Source: Desulfobacterales bacterium (GTDB taxonomy: Bacteria > Desulfobacterota > DSM-4660 > Desulfatiglandales > Desulfatiglandaceae). Taken from it: a DNA stretch of 5,072 bases. The notes under the pieces were generated by a model. It had not been told where the DNA came from. It saw only the letters and a list, made by a program, of their open reading frames with translations, and did no database searches. The stretch covers positions 1-5,072 of the forward strand of contig JAIOSR010000233.1 in assembly GCA_021107495.1 (NCBI GenBank). The letters are read 5' to 3'. Shown here in pieces: positions 1-4,835 of this stretch. How positions within the stretch are numbered: the stretch's first letter is position 1; each line of letters opens with the position of its first letter. A program made the position numbers and the translations under genes.

Positions 1-131
1 AGATCATGCTCTTTATTGTCTTAACCATTTACATCGTCTCAGGCCCGGTGATTACCATGTATCGACTTCGTAAAAAACGGGCCATGGCCGATATTTCCAG
101 AGAGGAAGTGTCTCCCGCTGAAAGGGAGTAA
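1..131 (+). CDS. C-terminal fragment of a membrane protein, probably CDP-diacylglycerol--serine O-phosphatidyltransferase (PssA)
   Basis: An open frame enters the window at its left edge (first full codon at base 3) and ends at TAA 129-131, leaving 42 residues. It starts with a hydrophobic stretch (IMLFIVLTIYIVSGPV), followed by a basic cluster (YRLRKKR) and a short acidic tail. The order last membrane helix, then 'SGP', then a basic R/K cluster resembles the C-terminus of bacterial phosphatidylserine synthases of the CDP-alcohol phosphatidyltransferase family, which make phosphatidylserine from CDP-diacylglycerol and serine in the inner membrane. The catalytic CDP-alcohol motif would lie upstream and is not visible, so the identification depends on tail resemblance alone. 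The stop lies 2 bases before the rsmD ATG, which implies co-transcription and probably translational coupling. Another polytopic membrane protein with a basic tail cannot be excluded. Confidence 0.55.
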   Translation, partial: IMLFIVLTIYIVSGPVITMYRLRKKRAMADISREEVSPAERE

Positions 132-133
132 CC

Positions 134-697
134 ATGAGAATAACGGGCGGCCTGGCAAAAAGCCGGGTTCTTGCGTCTCCTAAGGGGCTGAAAATTCGCC
201 CGACAACGGACCAGGTCAGGGAGGCCATTTTCAATATCATCGGCCAGGACCTTTCCGGATTGAAGGTGCTCGATCTTTTTGCGGGCACAGGAAGTCTGGG
301 GCTTGAATCCCTGAGTAGAGGAGCACTTAGCGCCCTTTTTATTGACAGCTCACAGCAGTCTGTCAACCTGATAAAGAAAAATCTGGCCATCTGCGGGTAT
401 CAGGGTTCCGGGGCCGTTTTAAGAAAAGACTTGAGAACAGGTATTCCCCTGTACCACCCGCTGATAAAGAAAATTGTTGATTTGGTATTTCTTGACCCGC
501 CTTACCGGAATAATATCATATCTTTTTTGCTTGAGGAGCTTTCAACAAAAGAGGTAGTTTCATCCGGATCGCTCGTGGTCGCCGAATCATCGAAAAGTGA
601 AGGGCCACCGGTTTCAGTGGAAAATTTTCAAATGGTCGATACCCGGTTGTACGGAATTACAAGAATAAGCATATACGAATATGAGGCTAATAAATGA
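134..697 (+). CDS. rsmD: 16S rRNA (guanine(966)-N(2))-methyltransferase RsmD
   Basis: This 187-residue protein matches the usual RsmD length. RsmD uses S-adenosylmethionine to methylate N2 of G966 in 16S rRNA during assembly of the small ribosomal subunit, in the cytoplasm. The N-terminus (MRITGG near residue 1, then RPTTDQVREAIFNI at 22-35) is the family signature. The SAM-binding motif I DLFAGTGSLGLE is at 47-58, and the catalytic motif IV DPPY, typical of N6-adenine/N2-guanine methyltransferases, is at 121-124. The tail RLYGITRISIY (171-181) matches the conserved 'R.YG.T' end. The ATG at 134 follows a GGGAG purine stretch (124-128) that overlaps the upstream gene's end. The stop overlaps the coaD start as ATGA (694-697). 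All motifs are present, with no frameshift or truncation. The rsmD-coaD pairing is common in bacteria. Confidence 0.95.
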   Translation: MRITGGLAKSRVLASPKGLKIRPTTDQVREAIFNIIGQDLSGLKVLDLFAGTGSLGLESLSRGALSALFIDSSQQSVNLIKKNLAICGYQGSGAVLRKDLRTGIPLYHPLIKKIVDLVFLDPPYRNNIISFLLEELSTKEVVSSGSLVVAESSKSEGPPVSVENFQMVDTRLYGITRISIYEYEANK

Positions 698-1191
698 GTG
701 AAAAAACAGCTATTTATCCCGGTTTTTTTGATCCTGTAACAAACGGACATTTAAGCATTATAAGCCGCGGATTACATGTATTTGACAATCTGATTATCGC
801 CATTCTCAACAACCCCCATAAGACCCCCCTCTTTTCAGTTGAAGAGAGGATACAGATGATAAAGCAGTCAATCAAAGGAAAACCACATATTGAGGTGGAC
901 ACTTTTGACGGTTTGCTGGTTGATTATGCAGTCAAGAGAAATTCAAACGTAATCTTAAGGGGTCTCAGAGCCCTTTCCGACTTTGAATATGAATTCCAGA
1001 TGGCGCTTATGAATCGAAAACTCAACGGATATGTCCAGTCTATTTTTCTTATGACCGACTACAAATGGTTTTATACCAGTTCCACAATCATCAAGGAGGC
1101 GGCAAGCTTCGGCGGTGACGTAAGCGGCCTTGTTCCGAGGGTAGTAAACGACAAATTAAAAGAAAAGTTCCGACAGTTAAAAAAAACTTGA
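694..1191 (+). CDS. coaD: Phosphopantetheine adenylyltransferase CoaD
   Basis: This 165-residue protein (the family is usually about 160) catalyses the fourth step of coenzyme A synthesis: 4'-phosphopantetheine plus ATP gives dephospho-CoA and pyrophosphate. The nucleotidyltransferase signature YPGFFDPVTNGH is at 8-19, with the T/HxGH motif as TNGH (16-19). The substrate-binding segment RGLRALSDFEYE (89-100) and the C-terminal ISSS-like motif SSTIIKE (129-135) both match CoaD. The start ATG 694 overlaps the rsmD stop by 4 bases and has GAGG at 683-686, so coupled translation is likely. The stop TGA (1189-1191) lies inside a TTGACA that looks like the -35 box of the next gene's promoter. CoaD supplies the CoA carrier that the aromatic pathway at the other end of the window consumes heavily, but this is general metabolism and not evidence of a regulatory link. 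Confidence 0.96.
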   Translation: MSEKTAIYPGFFDPVTNGHLSIISRGLHVFDNLIIAILNNPHKTPLFSVEERIQMIKQSIKGKPHIEVDTFDGLLVDYAVKRNSNVILRGLRALSDFEYEFQMALMNRKLNGYVQSIFLMTDYKWFYTSSTIIKEAASFGGDVSGLVPRVVNDKLKEKFRQLKKT

Positions 1192-1216
1192 CACCGTTAA
1201 AGGCTTAAGCAATATT
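1188..1216 (+). promoter_or_regulatory. Candidate sigma-70 promoter for ihfA
   Basis: A perfect -35 box TTGACA (1188-1193) is followed after 17 bp by AATATT (1211-1216), which matches 4 of 6 -10 positions. The -35 overlaps the coaD stop codon. The spacer contains the 8-bp palindrome GCTTAAGC (1203-1210). A start near 1223 would leave a 5' leader of about 60 nt before the GTG at 1284. The call is from consensus match only. The gap from 1192 to 1283 is otherwise AT-rich, with no T-tailed hairpin, so read-through from coaD is also possible. Confidence 0.5.
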
Positions 1217-1283
1217 TATTATTCAAGAAATTAAAAATAATCCGGTTGTATTCATAAACTGTACAATATGAGGAGGATCCAAA

Positions 1284-1571
1284 GTGGCCTTAACCAAAGA
1301 AGCAATTATCAATAGCATTTACAACCAGGTTGGACTTAGTAAAAGTCAATCCCGGATTGTCGTCGAAAAGCTTCTTGAGATCATAAAAGAAACCCTTAAA
1401 AACGGAGAAAACATTCTCATCAGCGGTTTTGGGAAATTCGAGGTTAAGGAGAAGTCGGCAAGGAGGGGTAGAAATCCCCAGACCACAGAAGATCTCCAGT
1501 TAAGGGCAAGAAGAGTCGTTGTCTTCAAAACCTCAGGCGTTCTTCGAAACAGCATTAATAAACAGGCTTAA
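1284..1571 (+). CDS. ihfA: Integration host factor alpha-like DNA-bending protein (HU/IHF family)
   Basis: This 95-residue protein belongs to the HU/IHF family of small dimeric nucleoid proteins that bend DNA by inserting a beta-arm proline into the minor groove. The N-terminal helices (about 3-40) carry the LTKEAI start and the GLSKSQS turn. The core motif GFGKFEV is at 48-54. The DNA-binding arm has GRNPQT (62-67), with the intercalating Pro at 65, followed by ARRVVVFK (75-82). The LTK start, the arm and the ARRVV strand favour IHF alpha over HU, but deltaproteobacterial HU/IHF paralogs are hard to assign by eye. The start is GTG 1284, chosen for the strong Shine-Dalgarno AGGAGG at 1271-1276 with 7-nt spacing and because the protein then begins at the family's usual place. 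No MerR-type partner follows as in some ihfA loci. The gene converges on rlpA and their stop codons overlap. Confidence 0.88.
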   Translation: MALTKEAIINSIYNQVGLSKSQSRIVVEKLLEIIKETLKNGENILISGFGKFEVKEKSARRGRNPQTTEDLQLRARRVVVFKTSGVLRNSINKQA

Positions 1572-2356
1572 AGGCTTACAATAAAAGCCTTATCAAAGCC
1601 CATCGCCTCCAACTTTTTTTCGATTTCACCTGCCTTGGTCAGTGTATTTGACTTTGACACACGCACCTTGTAAAGGGTCCCCTGGCCGCCCATTGCATCA
1701 TGGACTGACACATCCACGTAATCAAAGATTACTTTCAACCGGTCCGCAAGCTTGAGGGCGCTATTCTTGTTCTGGAAGGCCCCTACCTGAACAGTAAAAT
1801 CCCCCAGATTCAAATCTCTAATTTCTACCACAGGCTTTATCCCCTGGGGTGATTTCAGCTTCCCGACTTGTCTGCCAAGCGCTGCTATCCTTACTCGGGT
1901 CACGCCCGGACCGATCAGGCCTATTTTCTTTGCGGCAGCATACGACAGGTCAATGATTCTTCCCTTTACAAATGGGCCGCGGTCGTTAATCTTCACGGTG
2001 ATTTGCTTATTATTGGAGAAATTCAGGACCCTGACAAAGGTGCCTAACGGAAGAGTTTTATGGGCTGCACTCTCTTTATACATGTTATATCTCTCGCCGC
2101 TGGCGGTTGGACGTCCGTGGAATTTCTTTCCATACCATGAAGCATTTCCGGTCTGCACAAAACCGTCTGAATCGGGTAAAGGGTAATAGCGCTCTCCGTT
2201 GATCACATAAGGTCTGAGCTTGTGGTCTTTACTCTTTTCCGGAAGGACAATAAGTTTTTTCGGTGGAAACGTGACAGGTCTGACATAACGCCTTTTCGTC
2301 GCACAGGCTGGGAAAAATAAAAGTAAACAAAGACCTAATATAATAATTTTTTTCAT
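1568..2356 (-). CDS. rlpA: Septal ring lytic transglycosylase RlpA-family lipoprotein with SPOR domain
   Basis: This 262-residue envelope protein has a lipoprotein signal at 1-18 (MKK, hydrophobic core, then FPAC with the acylated Cys at 18; Phe at -3 is not the preferred residue). After a basic, proline-rich linker comes the RlpA double-psi beta-barrel (about 67-160), with ASWYGKKFHGRPTASGE (72-88), AAHKTLPLGT (97-106) and the conserved NDRGPF (124-129, Asp125) followed by IDLSYAAA (135-142). A SPOR domain (about 186-262, starting DFTVQVGAF) closes the protein. In Pseudomonas aeruginosa RlpA is a lytic transglycosylase acting on peptide-stripped glycan strands. SPOR domains bind such denuded peptidoglycan at the septum, so a role in daughter-cell separation is expected. 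The ATG (complement of 2354-2356) fits the signal peptide but has no evident Shine-Dalgarno sequence. The stop is embedded in the ihfA stop (TTAA 1568-1571). All family motifs are intact. Confidence 0.92.
   Translation of the reverse strand: MKKIIILGLCLLLFFPACATKRRYVRPVTFPPKKLIVLPEKSKDHKLRPYVINGERYYPLPDSDGFVQTGNASWYGKKFHGRPTASGERYNMYKESAAHKTLPLGTFVRVLNFSNNKQITVKINDRGPFVKGRIIDLSYAAAKKIGLIGPGVTRVRIAALGRQVGKLKSPQGIKPVVEIRDLNLGDFTVQVGAFQNKNSALKLADRLKVIFDYVDVSVHDAMGGQGTLYKVRVSKSNTLTKAGEIEKKLEAMGFDKAFIVSL
1571..1591. terminator. Weak hairpin at the convergent ihfA/rlpA ends, possible bidirectional terminator
   Basis: AAGGCTT (1571-1577) and AAGCCTT (1585-1591) form a perfect 7-bp stem with a 7-nt loop, beginning at the last base of the ihfA stop and lying within the last codons of rlpA. 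A hairpin at the junction of two convergent genes would suit a shared terminator. However, the stem is short and AT-rich and no clear U-tract follows on the plus strand. On the minus strand the sequence after the stem is TTAAGCC, also not a good tract. Support is positional only. Confidence 0.25.
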
Positions 2357-2623
2357 AATTTGAATTCAGAAATTTAGCCGCAATTGGTGCATTGGTAATA
2401 GCTCAATAAGTAGCGGCTTTAGTCCAAAATGATTGACGCCTGTCGTTATTCAAGAGATATCATTATAAATTCGAGTTACCCCAAATATTGAGCAGATATT
2501 ATGAATTTTTAATAATAGCAGAGAAATCGTTTAAATCAACTCTATTTCTTATTTGTATGGGAACATGGAGAAAAATCCACATGAGCATTAAAATAGCGGT
2601 CAGATACCTACCAACCTTCATTT

Positions 2624-2650
2624 TTCGATTTTTCTTGACATGAAATCGAA
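2624..2650. repeat. 8-bp inverted repeat flanking a TTGACA box
   Basis: TTCGATTT (2624-2631) and AAATCGAA (2643-2650) are perfect inverted copies separated by 11 bases that contain TTGACA (2635-2640). The right arm is followed by TTTTCTTT, so as RNA it would resemble a weak terminator, but there is no plus-strand gene upstream to terminate. The alternative is an operator for a dimeric regulator that covers a -35 box. A -10 at 17-bp spacing from this TTGACA is poor (TAGCTT, 2658-2663), so the TTGACA may not itself be a promoter element. Confidence 0.45.
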
Positions 2651-2662
2651 TTTTCTTTAGCT

Positions 2663-2691
2663 TTGGACTGTAACTATATTGTAACTATAAT
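2663..2691 (+). promoter_or_regulatory. Candidate sigma-70 promoter for the SDR-had-oah genes
   Basis: TTGGAC (2663-2668) is followed, after exactly 17 bp, by a perfect TATAAT (2686-2691). Transcription would start near 2698 and give a leader of about 75 nt before the ATG at 2774. The -35 match is weak (only TTG fits), which is typical of promoters that need an activator or are tightly regulated. The direct repeats at 2669-2701 fill the spacer and cover the -10 and start region, so a protein bound there would be placed to repress. Prediction from consensus only. Confidence 0.6.
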
Positions 2692-2701
2692 GTAGTCACT
2701 T
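2669..2701. repeat. Three 11-bp-phased direct repeats (TGTAACTATA) over the promoter
   Basis: TGTAACTATA occurs perfectly at 2669-2678 and again at 2680-2689, exactly 11 bp apart. A third, degenerate unit begins with TGTA at 2691, again 11 bp on. A period of about one helical turn places equivalent bases on the same DNA face, as expected for side-by-side binding of a regulator. The array lies from the promoter spacer to the predicted start site. The regulator is not in the window. A replication-slippage duplication of 11 bp is an alternative origin. Confidence 0.55.
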
Positions 2702-2773
2702 TTTATTCATTTATCGATTTACGTGACCGCGCCATAATTAAATCACCCAGAGTTTTTATGAAAGGCATAACTT

Positions 2774-3526
2774 ATGAGACTTAAAGACAAAGTTGCATTG
2801 GTTACCGGCAGCAGCCGGGGCGTAGGCAGGGCCGTTGCCTTAGGATTTGCAAAGGAAGGGGCCAAAATAGTCGTAAATTACACCTCCAATGAAAAAGCTG
2901 CGAACGAGGTGGTTGACGCGGCTAAATCCATGGGGAGTGAAGCCTTTGCCGTAAAAGCAGACGTTGCCCTGAAATCAGAGGCGGAACATTTGGTCCAGGC
3001 AGGCATTGAGACATTTGGAAGACTCGATATCCTGGTCAACAATGCCGGATTCACCCGGCCAGCCATGATGATAAAAATGACAGAGGAACAGTGGGACCAG
3101 GTCGTGGACATCCATTTAAAAGGCGCCTTTCTCTGCTCCCAGGCGGCAGGACGCCAAATGAAGGAACAGAACAGCGGAAGAATCATTAACGTGATGTCTG
3201 TGGCCGGACTGGTCGGCACGGTCGGCCAGATCAATTACAGCGCAGCAAAGGGAGGCATCCTCAGCATGACAAAATCGATTGCCAGGGAACTTGCCCGCTA
3301 CAACGTCTGCACAAACGTGATATCTCTGGGTATTGTGGCCACGGACATGACGGAGAAAATAAGGTCCGATGAAAAGCTTAAAGAGATATATATGAACCGG
3401 ATTCTCCTGAAACGCTTTGCTGAAGCAGAGGACATCTCGCCTGCATTTGTGTTTTTGGCCTCGGATGAAAGCAGCTACATCACCGGTCAACTCCTGTGTG
3501 TGGACGGGGGTTACGGGATGATATAA
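2774..3526 (+). CDS. Short-chain dehydrogenase/reductase, FabG-like, possibly a hydroxyacyl-CoA dehydrogenase
   Basis: This 250-residue classical SDR has the usual family length. The Rossmann cofactor motif TGSSRGVG is at 11-18, with Arg15 and the following VVNYTSN (33-39) resembling NADP(H)-using FabG proteins. NNAG is at 89-92, and the catalytic Ser142, Tyr155 and Lys159 lie in MSVAG and YSAAK. The C-terminal ITGQLLCVDGG (236-246) is FabG-like. Two positions deviate from the family norm: the catalytic-tetrad Asn of 'VNLKG' is His114 (IHLKG), and the conserved Pro of the 'PG' motif after strand 6 is Leu185 (SLGIVATDM). The start ATG 2774 fits the family N-terminus and has AAGG at 2762-2765, a weak ribosome site. 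Because it precedes had and oah it probably works on a CoA ester of the benzoyl-CoA pathway, for example 3-hydroxypimeloyl-CoA. A fatty-acid-synthesis 3-oxoacyl-ACP reductase cannot be excluded on sequence alone. Class confidence is high, substrate confidence low. Confidence 0.9.
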   Translation: MRLKDKVALVTGSSRGVGRAVALGFAKEGAKIVVNYTSNEKAANEVVDAAKSMGSEAFAVKADVALKSEAEHLVQAGIETFGRLDILVNNAGFTRPAMMIKMTEEQWDQVVDIHLKGAFLCSQAAGRQMKEQNSGRIINVMSVAGLVGTVGQINYSAAKGGILSMTKSIARELARYNVCTNVISLGIVATDMTEKIRSDEKLKEIYMNRILLKRFAEAEDISPAFVFLASDESSYITGQLLCVDGGYGMI

Positions 3527-3541
3527 ACTGGAAATCATAGG

Positions 3542-3598
3542 TTAATAGTTGAGATGTTGAGTGGATACAATCCACTGCTCAACCAATCAACTATTTAA
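3542..3598 (+). repeat. Long two-part hairpin (palindromic element) in the SDR-had intergenic region
   Basis: The outer stem pairs 3542-3552 (TTAATAGTTGA) with 3587-3598 (TCAACTATTTAA), giving 11 pairs with one bulged T. The inner stem pairs 3556-3566 (GTTGAGTGGAT) with 3570-3583, giving 11 pairs with a 3-nt bulge, closed by a 3-nt loop (ACA, 3567-3569). A 3x3 internal loop separates the two stems. No U-tract follows; the downstream sequence is CAACTTAAAAAAGG, leading into the had Shine-Dalgarno. It is therefore more likely an mRNA-stabilising or processing structure, or a copy of a dispersed palindromic repeat, than an intrinsic terminator. It ends about 10 nt before the had ribosome site. 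Confidence 0.75.
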
Positions 3599-3608
3599 CA
3601 ACTTAAAA

Positions 3609-3615
3609 AAGGAGG
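3609..3615 (+). promoter_or_regulatory. Shine-Dalgarno AAGGAGG fixing the had start at 3621
   Basis: AAGGAGG lies 5 nt before ATG 3621. The reading frame stays open upstream to a GTG at 3561, which would add 20 residues. That GTG is inside the hairpin, has no ribosome site and would add residues unlike the family N-terminus. The ATG at 3621 is therefore the start. Confidence 0.9.
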
Positions 3616-3620
3616 AAAAA

Positions 3621-4727
3621 ATGGCAGCAATACCTGATAAAATTCAGACCTGGCAGATGGTTCAACCCACCTCACGGGACAGGGAAACCGGAGACGTGAC
3701 ACCAGGGAAACTTGAAAAGACAGAAATACCCGTGCCGGAATTGGGGCCGGGTGATGTCTTGGTGGAAGTCGCTGGCTGCGGCGTGTGCCATACAGACCTG
3801 GGGTATTTCTATGATGGGGTCCCGACTGTTTCAAAACCTCCATTGACATTAGGTCATGAAATCTCGGGAACCGTGGTAGCCGGAGATGAAGCGTGGGTCG
3901 GAAAAAATGTTATTATTCCCGCTGTAATGCCCTGCAGACAGTGTATCCTCTGCAAGACCGGCAGGGGCAACAGATGCCTTGCCCAGAAGATGCCTGGGAA
4001 TAGCTTGGGTCTGTATGGCGGCTTTTCAAGCCATATTCCTGTGCCCAGCATTGACCTGTGTGAAGTCAAAGACCTTGGGGATACGCCCCTTTCTCATTTT
4101 GCCGTTGTGGCAGACGCGGCCACCACGCCTTACCAGGCAGCAAAGAAGGCCAATTTGCAGCCCGGTGATAATGTAGTCGTAATCGGAGTAACCGGAGGTG
4201 TCGGGCAGTACATGGGTCAGATGGCCAAGGCATTAGGGGCACAGACCGTAATCGGAATCGCCCGTAATCAGGAAAAACTGGATCGGGCGCTGAAATTTGG
4301 TTCCGATTTTGTCATTAATTCAACTGACAAGGACGCAAGGACCGTTTCCAAAGAATGGAAGGGCCTTTGCAAGGAAAACGGCCTGCCCAACACCGGCTGG
4401 AAAATTTTCGAGGTCACAGGTGTCAAACCCGGCCAGGAAATTGGCCTGGCCTTGCTCGGTTTTACCGGGAAATTGATCGTGGTGGGATTCGGCCTTGCCA
4501 AGGTGGAATACGCCATTGGCCGTCTCATGGCCTTTGATGCGGACATCATGGGAACCTGGGGTTGCCTACCGGAATACTATCCGGTCGTGCTGAATATGGT
4601 CTTGAGCGGAAAAATCAACATGGAAGAATTCGTTGAGATCCGTCCCATGAGCACAATAGCGGATACATTTGCCGAGGCCCACAAGACGCCCCCGATGAAG
4701 AGGATAGTCCTGACGCCTGATTTTTAG
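3621..4727 (+). CDS. had: 6-hydroxycyclohex-1-ene-1-carbonyl-CoA dehydrogenase (Had/BamQ)
   Basis: This 368-residue zinc-dependent medium-chain alcohol dehydrogenase catalyses the NAD-linked oxidation of 6-hydroxycyclohex-1-ene-1-carbonyl-CoA to the 6-oxo compound, in the cytoplasm, in the anaerobic benzoyl-CoA pathway. The GroES-like half has GCGVCHTD (52-59) with catalytic-zinc ligand Cys56 and neighbouring His57, and GHE (78-80). A structural-zinc loop supplies Cys105, Cys108, Cys111 and Cys119. The Rossmann half has GVTGGVG (189-195). At the place where many family members have a Cys zinc ligand before the Rossmann domain, this protein reads VADAATTPYQAA (163-174), so Asp165 may be the ligand. 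The Had assignment, rather than a generic alcohol dehydrogenase, rests on the N-terminal WQMVQP segment, the overall resemblance to the Thauera/Geobacter enzymes and the adjacent oah. It lies 94 bases after the SDR gene and 108 before oah. No truncation or frameshift is seen. Confidence 0.9.
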   Translation: MAAIPDKIQTWQMVQPTSRDRETGDVTPGKLEKTEIPVPELGPGDVLVEVAGCGVCHTDLGYFYDGVPTVSKPPLTLGHEISGTVVAGDEAWVGKNVIIPAVMPCRQCILCKTGRGNRCLAQKMPGNSLGLYGGFSSHIPVPSIDLCEVKDLGDTPLSHFAVVADAATTPYQAAKKANLQPGDNVVVIGVTGGVGQYMGQMAKALGAQTVIGIARNQEKLDRALKFGSDFVINSTDKDARTVSKEWKGLCKENGLPNTGWKIFEVTGVKPGQEIGLALLGFTGKLIVVGFGLAKVEYAIGRLMAFDADIMGTWGCLPEYYPVVLNMVLSGKINMEEFVEIRPMSTIADTFAEAHKTPPMKRIVLTPDF

Positions 4728-4782
4728 GCAATGCTTTTGGCGCTGGCAATGGGTGGCACTGAAGTTCCGATAACCCTGAAAG

Positions 4783-4811
4783 TTTACTCAACCAACAAAT
4801 GACAATATAAT
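4783..4811 (+). promoter_or_regulatory. Candidate internal promoter for oah
   Basis: TTTACT (4783-4788, 4 of 6 matches to TTGACA) is followed after exactly 17 bp by a perfect TATAAT (4806-4811). A start near 4818 would give a very short leader of about 18 nt containing the AAGGAGG ribosome site (4821-4827). This would let oah be transcribed separately from had. The segment is AT-rich (ATAATATATT), so a chance match to the -10 box is possible. I saw no terminator hairpin between had and oah. Confidence 0.45.
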
Positions 4812-4835
4812 ATATTTTTAAAGGAGGGAAGAATT

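Larger units (their letters stand above)
2357..2773. other. 417-base AT-rich intergenic region between divergent rlpA and the SDR gene
   Basis: No open frame here resembles a protein, and neither strand contains a recognisable tRNA or other RNA. It must hold the promoter of rlpA (leftward) and of the catabolic genes (rightward). The left part (2357-2620) shows only minor elements: an AGCCGC/GCGGCT inverted pair (2376-2381, 2413-2418) and a marginal plus-strand promoter-like pair, TTGACG (2433-2438) and TATCAT (2458-2463), with an over-long 19-bp spacer. I found no convincing rlpA promoter on the minus strand. The right part (2621-2701) holds the inverted repeat, promoter and phased repeats listed separately. 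The region may mark the boundary where a catabolic cluster was joined to the housekeeping block, but no integrase, tRNA or attachment-site-like duplication supports a specific insertion event. Confidence 0.7.

Noticed and set aside
52..390. 112-codon antisense open frame over rsmD
   Set aside because: It is opposite a gene with full RsmD motifs and its translation resembles no protein family.
2376..2418. Possible tRNA-like or stem-loop RNA (AGCCGC/GCGGCT with GGTGCATTGGTAA)
   Set aside because: Only a 6-bp pair is present, with no cloverleaf arms, no T-loop motif and no consistent fold.
2497..2517. AT inverted repeat TATTAT/ATAATA
   Set aside because: Six A-T pairs in very AT-rich DNA are expected by chance and have no positional support.
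2581..2643. Short ORF of 20 codons beginning ATGAGC in the gap, with GGAG at 2567-2570
   Set aside because: It ends upstream of the best promoter, has no recognisable protein features and contains the left arm of the inverted repeat. A leader peptide role is unsupported.
2758..2784. ATG at 2758 just upstream of the SDR start
   Set aside because: It is out of frame with the SDR and hits a stop after 8 codons. The ATG at 2774 gives the canonical SDR N-terminus.
3116..3538. 140-codon antisense open frame over the SDR gene
   Set aside because: It is a shadow of the SDR coding sequence: no ribosome site, no family resemblance, and the plus-strand SDR has complete motifs.
3561..3620. Upstream GTG extension of had by 20 residues
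   Set aside because: The GTG is inside the hairpin without a ribosome site, whereas ATG 3621 has AAGGAGG at 5-nt spacing and starts at the family's normal N-terminus.
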